A DNA stretch of 64,000 bases from Paeniglutamicibacter terrestris (GTDB taxonomy: Bacteria; Actinomycetota; Actinomycetes; Actinomycetales; Micrococcaceae): positions 496,001 to 560,000 of the forward strand of contig NZ_JAAWVT010000001.1 of assembly GCF_012271785.1 (NCBI RefSeq), in the 5' to 3' direction. Each line of letters begins with the position of its first letter. Within the stretch, counting starts at the first letter, position 1. A program made the translations under genes and the position numbers. Below the pieces are notes generated by a model, which did not search any database, was not told the origin of the DNA, and saw only the letters and a program-made list of their open reading frames with translations. Positions 54,364 through 63,570 of this stretch are shown piece after piece.

Positions 54364-54397
54364 TCAATCGATTCATTCCAACCAAGGAGCTTCCAAG

Positions 54398-54787
54398 ATG
54401 TTGCTGACCACCATGATTTTTGCCGGTCTTGCCGCAGTGATTCACGTGTACATCTTCATCCTGGAGTCCCTGCGCTGGGATCAGGCCAGCACCCGGGCTG
54501 CCTTCGGAATCCACAGCGACGCCGAAGCCGCGGCCACCAAGCCGATGGCTTTCAACCAAGGGTTTTACAACCTCTTCCTGGCCATCCTGACGCTGACGGG
54601 CATGGCCTTTGTCCTTGGATCGTCCACCACCATCGGTGCGACGCTGATCTTTGCCGGCACCGGCTCCATGGTCGCTGCCGGGCTGGTCTTACTGCTCTCC
54701 TCGCCCAAGCTGGCACGAGCGGCACTAACCCAGCTAGCGGCCCCGGCACTGGCCATCATTTTCGGCGTCATCACCTTCACCCGGTAG
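54398..54787 (+). CDS. DUF1304 membrane protein
   Basis: A 129-residue protein with four helices. HVYIFILESLRWD near the N-terminus and NQGFYNLFLAILTLTGMAF are DUF1304 signatures. The role of the family is not known. It is the first gene of a two-gene unit with a CurA-like reductase, under the TetR-type operator. Confidence 0.9.
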   Translation: MLLTTMIFAGLAAVIHVYIFILESLRWDQASTRAAFGIHSDAEAAATKPMAFNQGFYNLFLAILTLTGMAFVLGSSTTIGATLIFAGTGSMVAAGLVLLLSSPKLARAALTQLAAPALAIIFGVITFTR

Positions 54788-54826
54788 TCCTTTCACCTTC
54801 ACCACTCGAAACGGAGCATTTGCCCG

Positions 54827-55837
54827 ATGTCATTTTCCACCAGCACCCAGATTCACTTGGCCAGCCGTCCCACCGGGTGGCCAACGGATGCGAACTTCTC
54901 TACCGTCACCGTTGAACTGCCCGAACTGCTTGACGGTGAAATCCGGGTAGCCAACGAATTCCTCTCCGTTGACCCATATATGCGCGGACGCATGAACGAT
55001 GCCAAGTCCTACGCGGCGCCCTACGCCCTGAACGAGGTGATGACCGGCGGAGCCGTTGGCCGTGTGGTTGCATCGCGCGCCGACGGATTCAACGTTGGAG
55101 ATCCGGTTCTTCACCAGCTCGGCTGGCGCGATGTCACCCAGGGCGCTGCCAGCAACTTCCGCGTAGTGCAGGAGATCAACGGACTGCCGCTGTCAATCCA
55201 TCTGGGCATTCTGGGTATGACGGCCTTCACCGCCTATGTCGGCCTGCTCGAAATTGCCGGCATGAAAAGCGGCGACACGGTCTTCGTCTCCGGTGCCGCG
55301 GGCGCCGTGGGCAGTACCGTCGGTCAGATCGCTCGCCTCAAGGGAGCCAAGCGAGTTATCGGATCGGCCGGCAGCGCGGCAAAGGTCGAGCTGCTCACCC
55401 AGAAATACGGGTACGACGCAGCCTTCAACTACAAGGACGGTCCTGTTCGCGAGCAGCTGCACGCGGCGGCTCCGGAGGGCATCGACGTGTACTTCGACAA
55501 TGTGGGTGGAGAACACCTCGAAGCAGCCCTGGATGCCTTCAACCCCGGTGGCCGCGGCGCACTCTGTGGAGCCATCTCGGTTTATAACTCGACCGAGGCA
55601 CCTGTTGGTCCGCGCAACATGAGCAACATGGTCACTCGCGGGCTGAACCTCAAGGGATTCACCGTCGGGAACTACACCGAACATTACCCGGCCTTCATGG
55701 CCGATATGTCGCAATGGCTCAACCAGGGCAAGATCGTCTTCGACGAAACCATCGTCGAAGGTCTGGATAACGCGGTGGACGGTTTCGTTGACCTCATGCG
55801 CGGTGCAAACACCGGCAAGATGGTCATCAAGCTCTAA
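54827..55837 (+). CDS. NADP-dependent oxidoreductase, CurA-like (MDR family)
   Basis: A 336-residue zinc-free medium-chain reductase. Signatures: DPYMRGRMNDAKSYAAPYALNEVMTGGAVGRV, the cofactor loop VSGAAGAVGSTVGQIARLKGAKRVIGSAGS, and YFDNVGGEHLEAALDAFNPGGR. E. coli CurA (curcumin reductase) and leukotriene-type reductases are relatives; they reduce C=C bonds of enones. It lies 39 bases after the DUF1304 gene, and the TetR operator suggests induction by an electrophile. Confidence 0.9.
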   Translation: MSFSTSTQIHLASRPTGWPTDANFSTVTVELPELLDGEIRVANEFLSVDPYMRGRMNDAKSYAAPYALNEVMTGGAVGRVVASRADGFNVGDPVLHQLGWRDVTQGAASNFRVVQEINGLPLSIHLGILGMTAFTAYVGLLEIAGMKSGDTVFVSGAAGAVGSTVGQIARLKGAKRVIGSAGSAAKVELLTQKYGYDAAFNYKDGPVREQLHAAAPEGIDVYFDNVGGEHLEAALDAFNPGGRGALCGAISVYNSTEAPVGPRNMSNMVTRGLNLKGFTVGNYTEHYPAFMADMSQWLNQGKIVFDETIVEGLDNAVDGFVDLMRGANTGKMVIKL

Positions 55838-55850
55838 AGCTCCGGAAAGA

Positions 55851-56606
55851 TCAGAGCTGCGCAGATTCGGTGTAGAACCACTGAATATGTTCGCGCAGCA
55901 GTTCGGACGCCAACGCTCCGTTGGCGTCCGACACTGCTTGGTGGATGCCATGGTGTTGGGCACGCAGCACCGTGGCGATCTTCTGCCAAGCGGCATCATT
56001 GGCTACCGATTCGCTGACGTAGTCGCTGATGGACAGGCGTAAGGACTCCATCATGGATTCGATCACGGCATTGCCAGCCAGTGATGAGAGCAGCACATGA
56101 AATTGGGAGTCAAGGTCGTGGAATTCTTCGCGATCGAGTCCGGGCTCATCCATGGCCTCAAGTAATTCGCTGGTTCGGCGTAGCACCTCGGCGCTGCGCG
56201 CCGGATCCCGGGTCAGATCGGCCGATTGGGCCGCCCAAGTTTCCAACAGGATGCGGGACTCGACGATGTCGGCGACCGAGAGTTGGCGCGAGGCGACGTG
56301 CATCCGCAGGGTCGCCGAGAGGCCAATGGCCGGATCGGAAATGACTACTGCCCCGGAGTTGGGCCCGGAACCACTCGAGGTGCGCACCATGCCCATGGCG
56401 TCAAGAATCCTAATCGCGTCACGCACCGAGGCCCGTGAAATCCCATGAGTTTCGGCCAATGATCGCTCCCCCGGCAGCTGATCCCCGATCTTGATCTTTC
56501 CGGCACGAAGGTCAGCTTCGATGCTGGTCAGGACGGTTTCGTAGGCACGGGCAGGCTGCGCAGGATTCTTTTCTTTGTTACTCACTGCTTCTTGTCCCCA
56601 GGTCAT
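55851..56606 (-). CDS. GntR family regulator (FadR/LldR-like), likely controlling lactate genes
   Basis: About 251 residues. N-terminal winged helix: LTSIEADLRAGKIKIGDQLPGERSLAETHGISRASVRDAIRILDAMGMVRTSSGSG. The C-terminal FCD domain has the metal/ligand pattern ILLETWAAQSADL, EFHDLDSQFHVLLSSLAGN and LRAQHHGIHQAVSD. It lies next to the lactate permease and lutABC, and TGGTCNGACCA sites typical of LldR lie upstream of those genes. Start is uncertain: ATG at 56606 or GTG at 56585; a longer frame to 56690 is unlikely. Confidence 0.87.
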   Translation of the reverse strand: MTWGQEAVSNKEKNPAQPARAYETVLTSIEADLRAGKIKIGDQLPGERSLAETHGISRASVRDAIRILDAMGMVRTSSGSGPNSGAVVISDPAIGLSATLRMHVASRQLSVADIVESRILLETWAAQSADLTRDPARSAEVLRRTSELLEAMDEPGLDREEFHDLDSQFHVLLSSLAGNAVIESMMESLRLSISDYVSESVANDAAWQKIATVLRAQHHGIHQAVSDANGALASELLREHIQWFYTESAQL

Positions 56607-56753
56607 GGTTAGTACGCGGTCCACCTGACCACTGAACGAATCCCTCAAGCTTAGTGGGTTTCCGAGCAGGCAACGGTAGCGGGTCATCAAAGAGATATCT
56701 CGCCGTGTCCCGCAACCGTTGCCTGCTCATGATGACCTGCTGCCGTTGCCTGC

Positions 56754-58493
56754 TTACGGGGTCGGCAGCATCCAGCTCAGGATCGGCGTGGACTGCAGGT
56801 AGACCAGCACACACAGCACCAACAGCATGCCCACGGACCAGCCGGCAACCTTCTTCAGGATGACCGATTCCTTGCCCTCCATGCCCACGGCGGTGGCCGC
56901 AATGGCCAAGTTCTGTGGGGAGATCAGCTTGCCAACCACACCACCGGAGGTGTTGGCGGCAACCAGCAGGTTCGGGTCGATGCCGGCGTTGATGCCGGCG
57001 GTTTGCTGCAGCTTTGCAAACAAGGCGTTGGCGGAGGTGTCGGAGCCGGTAACGGCCGTGCCGATCCACCCCAAAATCGGGGACAAGAAGGCAAAGAACG
57101 CGCCGGTTCCGGCCAGCCAGGTGCCAATGCTAATGGTTTGGCCCGACAGGTTCATGACATAGGCCAGAGCCAGGACCGAGAGGATCGTGGTCGCCGCCCA
57201 GCGCATGTTGAAGATGGTGCGCCCGATTTCCAGGATGGCATTCGAGACCTTGATCTTGTACTTTCCACCGTCGTCGTTGAGCGAGTAGACAATGGCGACA
57301 ATCAGGCCCGTGAAGAGCAACAGGGTCCCGGGGTTCGAGAGCCACGAGAAGTTGTAGATCGTTGAGGAAACGGGCTTGCCCTCGCCGTCGAGGATGTGGC
57401 CGTAGAGCAGTGGCCACTGGATCTTCACGTCGGTGGAGGCCAGTGCGCCGGGGATGTTCACACCCAGCTTCCAGAGCTTGGCAATGCCGAAGATGACGAT
57501 GACCAGCAGGTAGGGGAAGAGGGCCAGGAAGGTGGGGCCAACTTCCAGCTTCTGCTCGTGTCCACGGTAGGCGGTGCCGGATCCGGCGTGTGCCTTGCCG
57601 CCCTTGTCTGCATGATGTACTCCCTCGGCGGCTTCGCCCACCAGGACGCGGGCACGGGCCTCGTCGCGGCCCTTCGGGGTCCAGAAGCGCAGGAAGATTA
57701 CCGCCGCAGCCAGGCCAGCGAGCGAGGCAACGATGTCGGTGAGTTCATAGGAGAAGTAGGTAGCGCAGAGGAACTGGGCGACGGCGAAGGCTCCACCGAT
57801 GACCAGTGCTGCCGGCCAGACTTCCTTAACACCGCGCTTGCCATCAAGGATGAAAAGCAACAGTGTCGGGACAAAGATGGCCAGCAGCGGTGCCTGGTGC
57901 CCGACGATGGCGCCGATGTGGTTGGCGTCCAGCCCGGTCAGTCCGGCGGCGGTGGTGATCGGGATGGCGACGGCTCCGAAGGCGACAGGAGCGGTGTTGG
58001 CCACCAGCACCGCGGCTGCAGCACGTAACGGAGCCATGCCCAGGGCCAGCAGCATCGTGGCGGTGATGGCCACTGGGGCACCGAACCCAGCCAGTGCCTC
58101 AAGCAGACCGCCGAAGCAGAAGGCGATCAGGATGGATTGGATGCGCACGTCCCCGCCGCCGATCACGTCAAAGACGCGACGCAGGTCCTCGAACCGCCCG
58201 GAAACGACGGTGATCTGATAGAGCCAGATTGCCATGATGACAATCCAGACCACGGGGAAGGCCCCGAAGACCGCGCCCATCACCCCCGACATCAGAGCCA
58301 TTCCCGCCGGCATCTTGAAAACGAAGATTGCCACCAGGATGGCGACCAGCAATGAGGCTAGGCCCGAGACGTGAGCCTTGGCCTTTACGACGGCCAGCAT
58401 GACGAAAAACGTTAGCAGCGGAAGCAGGGAAACGATGGCGGATAGCGCAATGCTTCCGGCCAATGGATCGGTGGTGGGGGAAAAGGTGTCCAC
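56754..58493 (-). CDS. lctP: L-lactate permease
   Basis: A 579-residue LctP/LldP-family transporter with about 12-14 helices. AFPVVWIVIMAIWLYQITV, FCFGGLLEALAGFGAPVAITATMLLALG, FLSPILGWIGTAVTGSDTSANALFAKLQ and NTSGGVVGKLISPQNLAIA are diagnostic. GTG at 58493 is preferred, with AAGGA six bases upstream; a start at 58538 is less likely. It is divergent from lutABC across three LldR-like operators, consistent with lactate uptake feeding LutABC. Confidence 0.94.
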   Translation of the reverse strand: MDTFSPTTDPLAGSIALSAIVSLLPLLTFFVMLAVVKAKAHVSGLASLLVAILVAIFVFKMPAGMALMSGVMGAVFGAFPVVWIVIMAIWLYQITVVSGRFEDLRRVFDVIGGGDVRIQSILIAFCFGGLLEALAGFGAPVAITATMLLALGMAPLRAAAAVLVANTAPVAFGAVAIPITTAAGLTGLDANHIGAIVGHQAPLLAIFVPTLLLFILDGKRGVKEVWPAALVIGGAFAVAQFLCATYFSYELTDIVASLAGLAAAVIFLRFWTPKGRDEARARVLVGEAAEGVHHADKGGKAHAGSGTAYRGHEQKLEVGPTFLALFPYLLVIVIFGIAKLWKLGVNIPGALASTDVKIQWPLLYGHILDGEGKPVSSTIYNFSWLSNPGTLLLFTGLIVAIVYSLNDDGGKYKIKVSNAILEIGRTIFNMRWAATTILSVLALAYVMNLSGQTISIGTWLAGTGAFFAFLSPILGWIGTAVTGSDTSANALFAKLQQTAGINAGIDPNLLVAANTSGGVVGKLISPQNLAIAATAVGMEGKESVILKKVAGWSVGMLLVLCVLVYLQSTPILSWMLPTP

Positions 58494-58559
58494 GGGTCGT
58501 CCTTCGCAAGTGAGAGTGGAGCGCGGATAAGAGGTCATGGTGGACGCTCATCGACGCCC

Positions 58560-58586
58560 GTGGTCGGACCACTATGGTCCGACCAC
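58560..58586. promoter_or_regulatory. Paired LldR-like operators
   Basis: TGGTCGGACCA (58561-58571) and TGGTCCGACCA (58575-58585) are each GntR-type sites (TNGT-N3-ACNA), and together form a 27-bp palindrome. They sit near the lactate permease promoter. Confidence 0.75.
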
Positions 58587-58684
58587 AAAAGCATAACGCA
58601 AGTTGAATGTTTTGGTGAGTGGGGTCACAGAAGTATTTTTGCCTTCACTGTCGAGCTGGACGTGGGCCCAATCACGTCCTAGTA

Positions 58685-58695
58685 TGGTCAGACCA
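58685..58695. promoter_or_regulatory. Third LldR-like operator, before lutA
   Basis: TGGTCAGACCA lies 40 bases upstream of the lutA ATG, in position to control lutABC. Confidence 0.7.
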
Positions 58696-58734
58696 CACAA
58701 TTTCCCCGGCTGAGTACGCCTGAAGGGTCATCGA

Positions 58735-59535
58735 ATGAAAATCGCACTTTTCGCCACCTGCATTGTTGATGCCATGTATCCGCAAACCGCACGTGCCACG
58801 GTCAAGATCCTTGAGCGCCTGGGCCACGAGGTCATCTTCCCCTCCGGCCAGGCCTGCTGCGGTCAGATGCACATCAATTCCGGTTACATGGACGAGGCTC
58901 TACCCGTGGTCACCAACCATGTGAACGCCTTCGAATCCGTGGCCTACGATGTTGCGGTTGCTCCGTCCGGTTCCTGTGTGGCTTCGGTCAAGCACCAACA
59001 TCCGGTCCTCGCCGAACGCTGCGGGGATGCCGCGCTCAAGGCCCGGGCCGAAGCCGTGGGTGCCAAGACCTACGAGCTGTCCCAGCTTTTGGTCGATGTC
59101 CTGGGTATAACCAATGCCGCCGAACAGCTGGGATCACATTTCCCGCACAAGGTGACCTACCACCCCTCCTGCCACGGGATGCGCTCACTGAAATTGGGTG
59201 ACCGACAGCTAGACCTGCTCAAGAGTGTGGGTGGCATTGAATTCGCTGACCTACCCGAGGCCGACCAATGCTGCGGATTCGGCGGCACCTTTTCCCTGAA
59301 GAATGCCGACGTTTCCTCCGCCATGTTGGACGACAAGGCCCGGAACATCGAATCGACCGGCGCCTCCTTGTGCGCCGGAGGTGACGCCTCCTGCCTGATG
59401 CACATCGGCGGCGGACTTTCGCGCACCAAGTCCGATACGACGACCCTGCATTTTGCCGAGATCCTAGCCAGCACCATCACCGAGCCGGTCTCGGTGACCG
59501 GCGACATCCTCGTAGGAAAGGCGGGCGTGCGATGA
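58735..59535 (+). CDS. lutA: LutA, lactate utilisation Fe-S protein
   Basis: A 266-residue CCG-domain protein. Two cysteine-rich motifs are seen: GQACCGQMHINSGY and DQCCGFGGTFSLKN, with further Cys in PSGSCVASV and HPSCHGM. LutA is part of the LutABC complex that oxidises L-lactate to pyruvate in B. subtilis and others. Overlaps lutB by four bases (ATGA). Confidence 0.94.
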   Translation: MKIALFATCIVDAMYPQTARATVKILERLGHEVIFPSGQACCGQMHINSGYMDEALPVVTNHVNAFESVAYDVAVAPSGSCVASVKHQHPVLAERCGDAALKARAEAVGAKTYELSQLLVDVLGITNAAEQLGSHFPHKVTYHPSCHGMRSLKLGDRQLDLLKSVGGIEFADLPEADQCCGFGGTFSLKNADVSSAMLDDKARNIESTGASLCAGGDASCLMHIGGGLSRTKSDTTTLHFAEILASTITEPVSVTGDILVGKAGVR

Positions 59536-61037
59536 GCAACGTCTTCATGGGCATGCCAACCCTGCCGGTCTTCGGCGACGGCAACCTCCACATCGAGGAA
59601 ACGTTCCCCACGGCCGCTCACCGCGAACTGGGCAATACGCAAATGCGCGCCAATCTGCGCCATGCCACCCACACCATTCGCGATAAGCGCCTGAAGGTAG
59701 TGGCGGAACTTCCCGACTGGGAAGAATTGCGCGACGCCGGATCTGCCACCAAGAATCTGGTCATGGCCAATCTGCCGGCATTGTTGGAGGAGTTTGAAAA
59801 GAACTTCACCGCGCGCGGCGGCATCATCCACTGGGCCCGCGATGCCCATGAGGCAAACAGCATCGTCGCCGGGCTGATCAAGGAACAAAACACCACCGAG
59901 GTCGTCAAGGTTAAGTCCATGGCCACCCAAGAAATCGGGCTCAACGAGTACCTCGAGGAACAAGGCATCTCGGCCTTCGAGACCGACCTGGCCGAACTGA
60001 TCGTCCAGTTGGGTCACGATAAGCCCAGCCACATCTTGGTCCCGGCGATCCATAAGAACCGCACCGAGGTCCGCGATATCTTCCTGGCCGAGATGCCCAA
60101 CGTGGACCCGAACCTCACCGATGAACCTCGGCTGCTGGCCATGGCCGCCCGCGAACACCTGCGCCGCAAGTTCCTCTCGGCCAAGGTCGCTATCTCCGGC
60201 GCCAACTTTGCCCTGGCCGATTCCGGCACGCTGGCAGTGGTTGAGTCCGAGGGCAATGGCCGGATGTGCCTGACGCTGCCTGAAACCCTGATCACCGTGA
60301 TGGGCATCGAGAAGCTGCTGCCGGGCAAGGAAGACCTCGAGGTCTTTATGCAGCTACTGCCACGTTCCTCCACCGGCGAGCGCATGAACCCCTACACCTC
60401 GCTGTGGACGGGAGTCACCGAAGGTGACGGACCACAGAATGTGCACCTAGTGCTGATGGACAACGGTCGCACCGCGGCGTTGGCCGACAAGTACGGGCGC
60501 ACGGCACTGAATTGCATTCGCTGTTCGGCCTGCATGAACGTTTGCCCGGTCTACGAGCGCACCGGCGGCCACGCCTACGGGTCCACCTACCCGGGCCCAA
60601 TCGGCGCGATCCTCACCCCGCTACTCACCGGCATTACCAGCGAGGAAAACAGCACCCTGCCCTACGCTTCCTCGCTGTGTGGCGCCTGCTACGACGCCTG
60701 CCCGGTGAAGATCAACATCCCCGAGATCCTCGTACACCTGCGCGGTGAAGACGTGGACTCCAAGCGCGGGGAAAAGAAGCTTCCCTCACAAATGGATCTG
60801 ATGATGAAGGGTGGGTCCTGGGCCTTCTCTTCGGGCAAGCATCTGGGCCTGTTGGAAAAGGGATTGCCGTTGGGCAAGCTCGCTGCGGGACGCGATAAGA
60901 AGATCAAGGCCCTGCCCGGTATCGCCGCCGGGTGGACCCAGTCCCGAGATATCCCCGCTCCCCCGTCGCAGTCCTTCCGCGACTGGTGGAAAAAGGACCA
61001 TACGCCGGTTGCCGCCACCAATAAGCAGGAGAAGTAA
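59532..61037 (+). CDS. lutB: LutB, lactate utilisation iron-sulfur protein
   Basis: A 501-residue LUD-domain protein with ferredoxin-type motifs. The LUD part has EVVKVKSMATQEIGLNEYLEEQGI and KVAISGANFALADSGTLAVVESEGNGRMCLTLPE. Two 4Fe-4S sites follow: CIRCSACMNVCPVY and CGACYDACPVKI. Forms LutABC with its neighbours; six bases precede lutC. Confidence 0.95.
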   Translation: MSNVFMGMPTLPVFGDGNLHIEETFPTAAHRELGNTQMRANLRHATHTIRDKRLKVVAELPDWEELRDAGSATKNLVMANLPALLEEFEKNFTARGGIIHWARDAHEANSIVAGLIKEQNTTEVVKVKSMATQEIGLNEYLEEQGISAFETDLAELIVQLGHDKPSHILVPAIHKNRTEVRDIFLAEMPNVDPNLTDEPRLLAMAAREHLRRKFLSAKVAISGANFALADSGTLAVVESEGNGRMCLTLPETLITVMGIEKLLPGKEDLEVFMQLLPRSSTGERMNPYTSLWTGVTEGDGPQNVHLVLMDNGRTAALADKYGRTALNCIRCSACMNVCPVYERTGGHAYGSTYPGPIGAILTPLLTGITSEENSTLPYASSLCGACYDACPVKINIPEILVHLRGEDVDSKRGEKKLPSQMDLMMKGGSWAFSSGKHLGLLEKGLPLGKLAAGRDKKIKALPGIAAGWTQSRDIPAPPSQSFRDWWKKDHTPVAATNKQEK

Positions 61038-61042
61038 ATACG

Positions 61043-61669
61043 ATGAGCGCCAAGGAAGAAATCCTCTCCCGCATCACCTCTGCCCTGCGCGATGCCCCGG
61101 CACCGGGCCCCGTTCCCCGCGAGTACCGCATGTCCTCGGATATGCCGGAGGTCGAGCTCATTGAGCTGCTGGTCGATCGGCTCGAGGACTACAAGGCCCA
61201 CGTTGACGTGGTGGACGTCCCACAGCTTCCGGCGACCATTGCCGAGCGTTTGAAGGATGCCACCAGTTACGTGGTGCCCCACGGCATCGATACAACGTGG
61301 CTGCCCGCTGATGACGCGCGGCGCCGTATCGATGCTCCGGGCGCCGTGCTCAGCGTGACCGAGCTGGATGGCACCGATGCCGTGTTGACCTCCTCGGCCG
61401 TTTCCATCGCCGAGTCCGGCACCATTGTGTTGGACGGCAGCGGCGACCAGGGCCGTCGAGCGATTTCGTTGGTTCCCGACCACCACGTGTGTGTGGTTCC
61501 CGTGTCGTCGATTGTGCGCTTACTGCCCGAGGCTATGGCGCGCATGGACATCACCTGCCCGCTGACGTGGATCTCCGGACCGAGCGCCACGAGCGACATC
61601 GAGCTCGAACGGGTTGAGGGTGTGCACGGTCCGCGTCAGCTGGACGTCATCATCGTCAAGGGGCTCTAA
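61043..61669 (+). CDS. lutC: LutC, lactate utilisation protein
   Basis: A 208-residue LUD-domain protein. VTELDGTDAVLTSSAVSIAESGTIVLDGSGDQGRRAISLVPDHHVCVV and TWISGPSATSDIELERVEGVHGPR are characteristic. It completes the lutABC operon. AGGAGAAG upstream in the end of lutB gives its ribosome site. Confidence 0.94.
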   Translation: MSAKEEILSRITSALRDAPAPGPVPREYRMSSDMPEVELIELLVDRLEDYKAHVDVVDVPQLPATIAERLKDATSYVVPHGIDTTWLPADDARRRIDAPGAVLSVTELDGTDAVLTSSAVSIAESGTIVLDGSGDQGRRAISLVPDHHVCVVPVSSIVRLLPEAMARMDITCPLTWISGPSATSDIELERVEGVHGPRQLDVIIVKGL

Positions 61670-61771
61670 ACTCCGGATACCGGGAGCTGTTCCTCGAGGG
61701 CCCGCGCCGGCGTGGGGCTCGAGGGCAACCCCGGAACGTCCGTGGCCCCGGCAGCTACGGATACCCGAGTC

Positions 61772-61813
61772 GCTACGATGTGACCCCCACAGGTTCGGGG
61801 GCCACATCGTAGC
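61772..61813. terminator. Hairpin between lutC and the secreted protein gene
   Basis: GCTACGATGTG-A-CCCCC pairs with GGGGG-C-CACATCGTAGC, one mismatch, around an eight-base loop. It lies between convergent genes. Confidence 0.75.
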
Positions 61814-61835
61814 TGTGTCAGGGCAGGAACTCAGG

Positions 61836-62354
61836 CTAGTGGCCGCCGATCACTCCCTTCTCGATCGCCTTGGTGACCGCGTCGGCCTCGGCTTGGGTGA
61901 GGGTCCCCTCGTCGACCGCCGTATCCAGCTTCGACTTCAGCGCGGCGGCCCGTTCGGTTTGGCCAGCCGCGCGGAGCTCCTCAAGCGCCGTGGTGACCTT
62001 AGATTCCTCGATGCCCAACGAATCCGCCAAGGACTTGGCAAGTGCCCCATCCAGCACGGAACGTTCGGGGTTCTCGGCGCCCTCGGTGCGCTCGGTCGGC
62101 TTGTTGGCCTCCCTGAACGTGTCCAGTGCGTCGCTGAGCTTGCTTTCATCGACGCCCAGCTTCTCGGCCAGGCCGGAGACCATTTCCCCACCCCCGCCGC
62201 GGTGGCCGCCGTGCCCACCGCGTTCGGTTGGTGTGGACTGCGTGGTGCCAGCCGCCGAATCGGCCGCGGAGGCGACTCCAGCCAGGCCCAGCCCGGTGAC
62301 CAGAGCCAGAGCCGCGGCGGAGGTACTCAACACCATTATCTTTTTCGCTGCCAT
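61836..62354 (-). CDS. Secreted helical-repeat protein of unknown function
   Basis: A 172-residue protein with a Sec signal peptide (AAKKIMVLSTSAAALALVTG, likely cleaved after ASA), a Gly/His-rich linker GGHGGHRGGGG, and two helical repeats: LAEKLGVDESKLSDALDTF and LADSLGIEESKVTTALEEL, then TLTQAEADAVTKAIEKGVI. Such repeats occur in actinobacterial exported proteins of unknown role. ATG at 62354 follows AAGGGA; an upstream extension is rejected because it lacks a signal-compatible start. Confidence 0.8.
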   Translation of the reverse strand: MAAKKIMVLSTSAAALALVTGLGLAGVASAADSAAGTTQSTPTERGGHGGHRGGGGEMVSGLAEKLGVDESKLSDALDTFREANKPTERTEGAENPERSVLDGALAKSLADSLGIEESKVTTALEELRAAGQTERAAALKSKLDTAVDEGTLTQAEADAVTKAIEKGVIGGH

Positions 62355-62709
62355 GAGTGTTCCCTTCAGTGGTCGCCCGGAGCGGTACCAATTGTTGGTC
62401 CGGCATTCTTCGCCGGCTCCCTTCCAACAATGCACGACATCGATATGCCAGGACTGTTCGATGGCTGGGCACGGGCTGTGACCATCTGAAAGTACCTGTT
62501 GGGTCCCGGCTGACGGTATCGGGCCGCGTGTGGTTGGCCGCCTAGGGGTTGCGCACCGACGTCTCCGCCGTGTCAATCCCAGGCTCCGGCACCGTCGCGA
62601 TAGATCGCAATGACCATTGGAACCGTCGCGCCGAGAAGGCACGAGCCGGCATGGTCGAAGTAGGAATCCATCGCGGAGGGGTGCCGGAGCACCGGCCGAT
62701 CCGCGCCGA
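62355..62709. other. Intergenic region without a recognised gene
   Basis: 355 bases between the secreted protein gene start and the IclR gene end, both on the minus strand. Nothing beyond the promoter of the former is expected; no hairpin with a U-tract was recognised. Confidence 0.45.
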
Positions 62710-63522
62710 TTACTGCTTGTCTCGGTCCAACCCGGCGCCGCCGGCCACCTCGCTCAGCCGCTCTTCCAACAGTTTGGCGGTGCGCGCCGTCTCTCCGAGC
62801 AGGCCCGCGTCGAAGACCTCCCGGAAGCGGGATTGCGGGATGGCCACACTGATGCCACAGACCACGTCGCCGTCGGCGTTTGTTATGGCCATCCCCAATG
62901 CGCTGACCCCCTCTTCTGTCCCTTCGAAGTTGGCAGCGAACCCGCGTTCCCGAACGAATCCGAGTTCGCGCACCAGCGCGGCATATTCCGGCTCGTCAAG
63001 TCTGCGCGCGGTGGCCGCTTCCCCGCTGTAGAGCCTTTCCAGCTCGATCGGATCCAGCCGGGCCAGCATGGCCTTTCCGGCAGAGGCCCGGTGAGCGGGT
63101 AGCACCGCACCTTGGCGGTCCCCGACGCGTACCGGCTTCGAACCTTCGATGGTGGTCAGGAAACGCACTTCCCCGCCCACACGTACCATCAGGTTCACGG
63201 TTTCTCGCATCGTGGCCGCCAATTCCTCCAGCAACGGCTGCGCCAGGGCACGCAGCTCGCTGATCCTGCCGTGGCCGGCCGGTCCGGCCCCGAGCGCGGG
63301 ACCGGGAACATAGCCGCGGCCCCTCGCGCGTTCGGCAAAGCCGCGATAGATGAGCATGGCCAGCAGCCGATGGGCCGTGGAGGGCGAGACCCCGAGCTCG
63401 GCGGCCGCGTCTTTAAGCCTGACGGATCCGTGGTCACGCAACAGCTCGATCAGTTGCAGGGCGTTGTCGACCGCTTCAATGGGGTACTGAGGGGTCTTCC
63501 GGCTAACCCTAACTTTCTGCAC
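62710..63522 (-). CDS. IclR family transcriptional regulator
   Basis: A 270-residue IclR protein. Helix-turn-helix: AVDNALQLIELLRDHGSVRLKDAAAELGVSPSTAHRLLAMLIYRGF. Ligand domain: VRFLTTIEGSKPVRVGDRQGAVLPAHRASAGKAMLARLD and RGFAANFEGTEEGVSALGMAI. It is divergent from an AAHS-type aromatic acid transporter, so it probably regulates uptake and breakdown of an aromatic acid. Confidence 0.93.
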   Translation of the reverse strand: MQKVRVSRKTPQYPIEAVDNALQLIELLRDHGSVRLKDAAAELGVSPSTAHRLLAMLIYRGFAERARGRGYVPGPALGAGPAGHGRISELRALAQPLLEELAATMRETVNLMVRVGGEVRFLTTIEGSKPVRVGDRQGAVLPAHRASAGKAMLARLDPIELERLYSGEAATARRLDEPEYAALVRELGFVRERGFAANFEGTEEGVSALGMAITNADGDVVCGISVAIPQSRFREVFDAGLLGETARTAKLLEERLSEVAGGAGLDRDKQ

Positions 63523-63536
63523 ACCAGAATTATATG

Positions 63537-63551
63537 CTCAGTCACACTGAG
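63537..63551. promoter_or_regulatory. CTCAGT-N3-ACTGAG palindrome between iclR and the transporter gene
   Basis: Perfect 6-base arms around CAC in a 48-base divergent gap; likely operator of the adjacent IclR. Confidence 0.5.
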
Positions 63552-63570
63552 ACCGGCAACACTTGTACCT

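Noticed and set aside
61614-62489. Open frame of 291 codons on the plus strand
   Set aside because: Antisense to the secreted protein gene, whose signal peptide and ribosome site support the minus strand.
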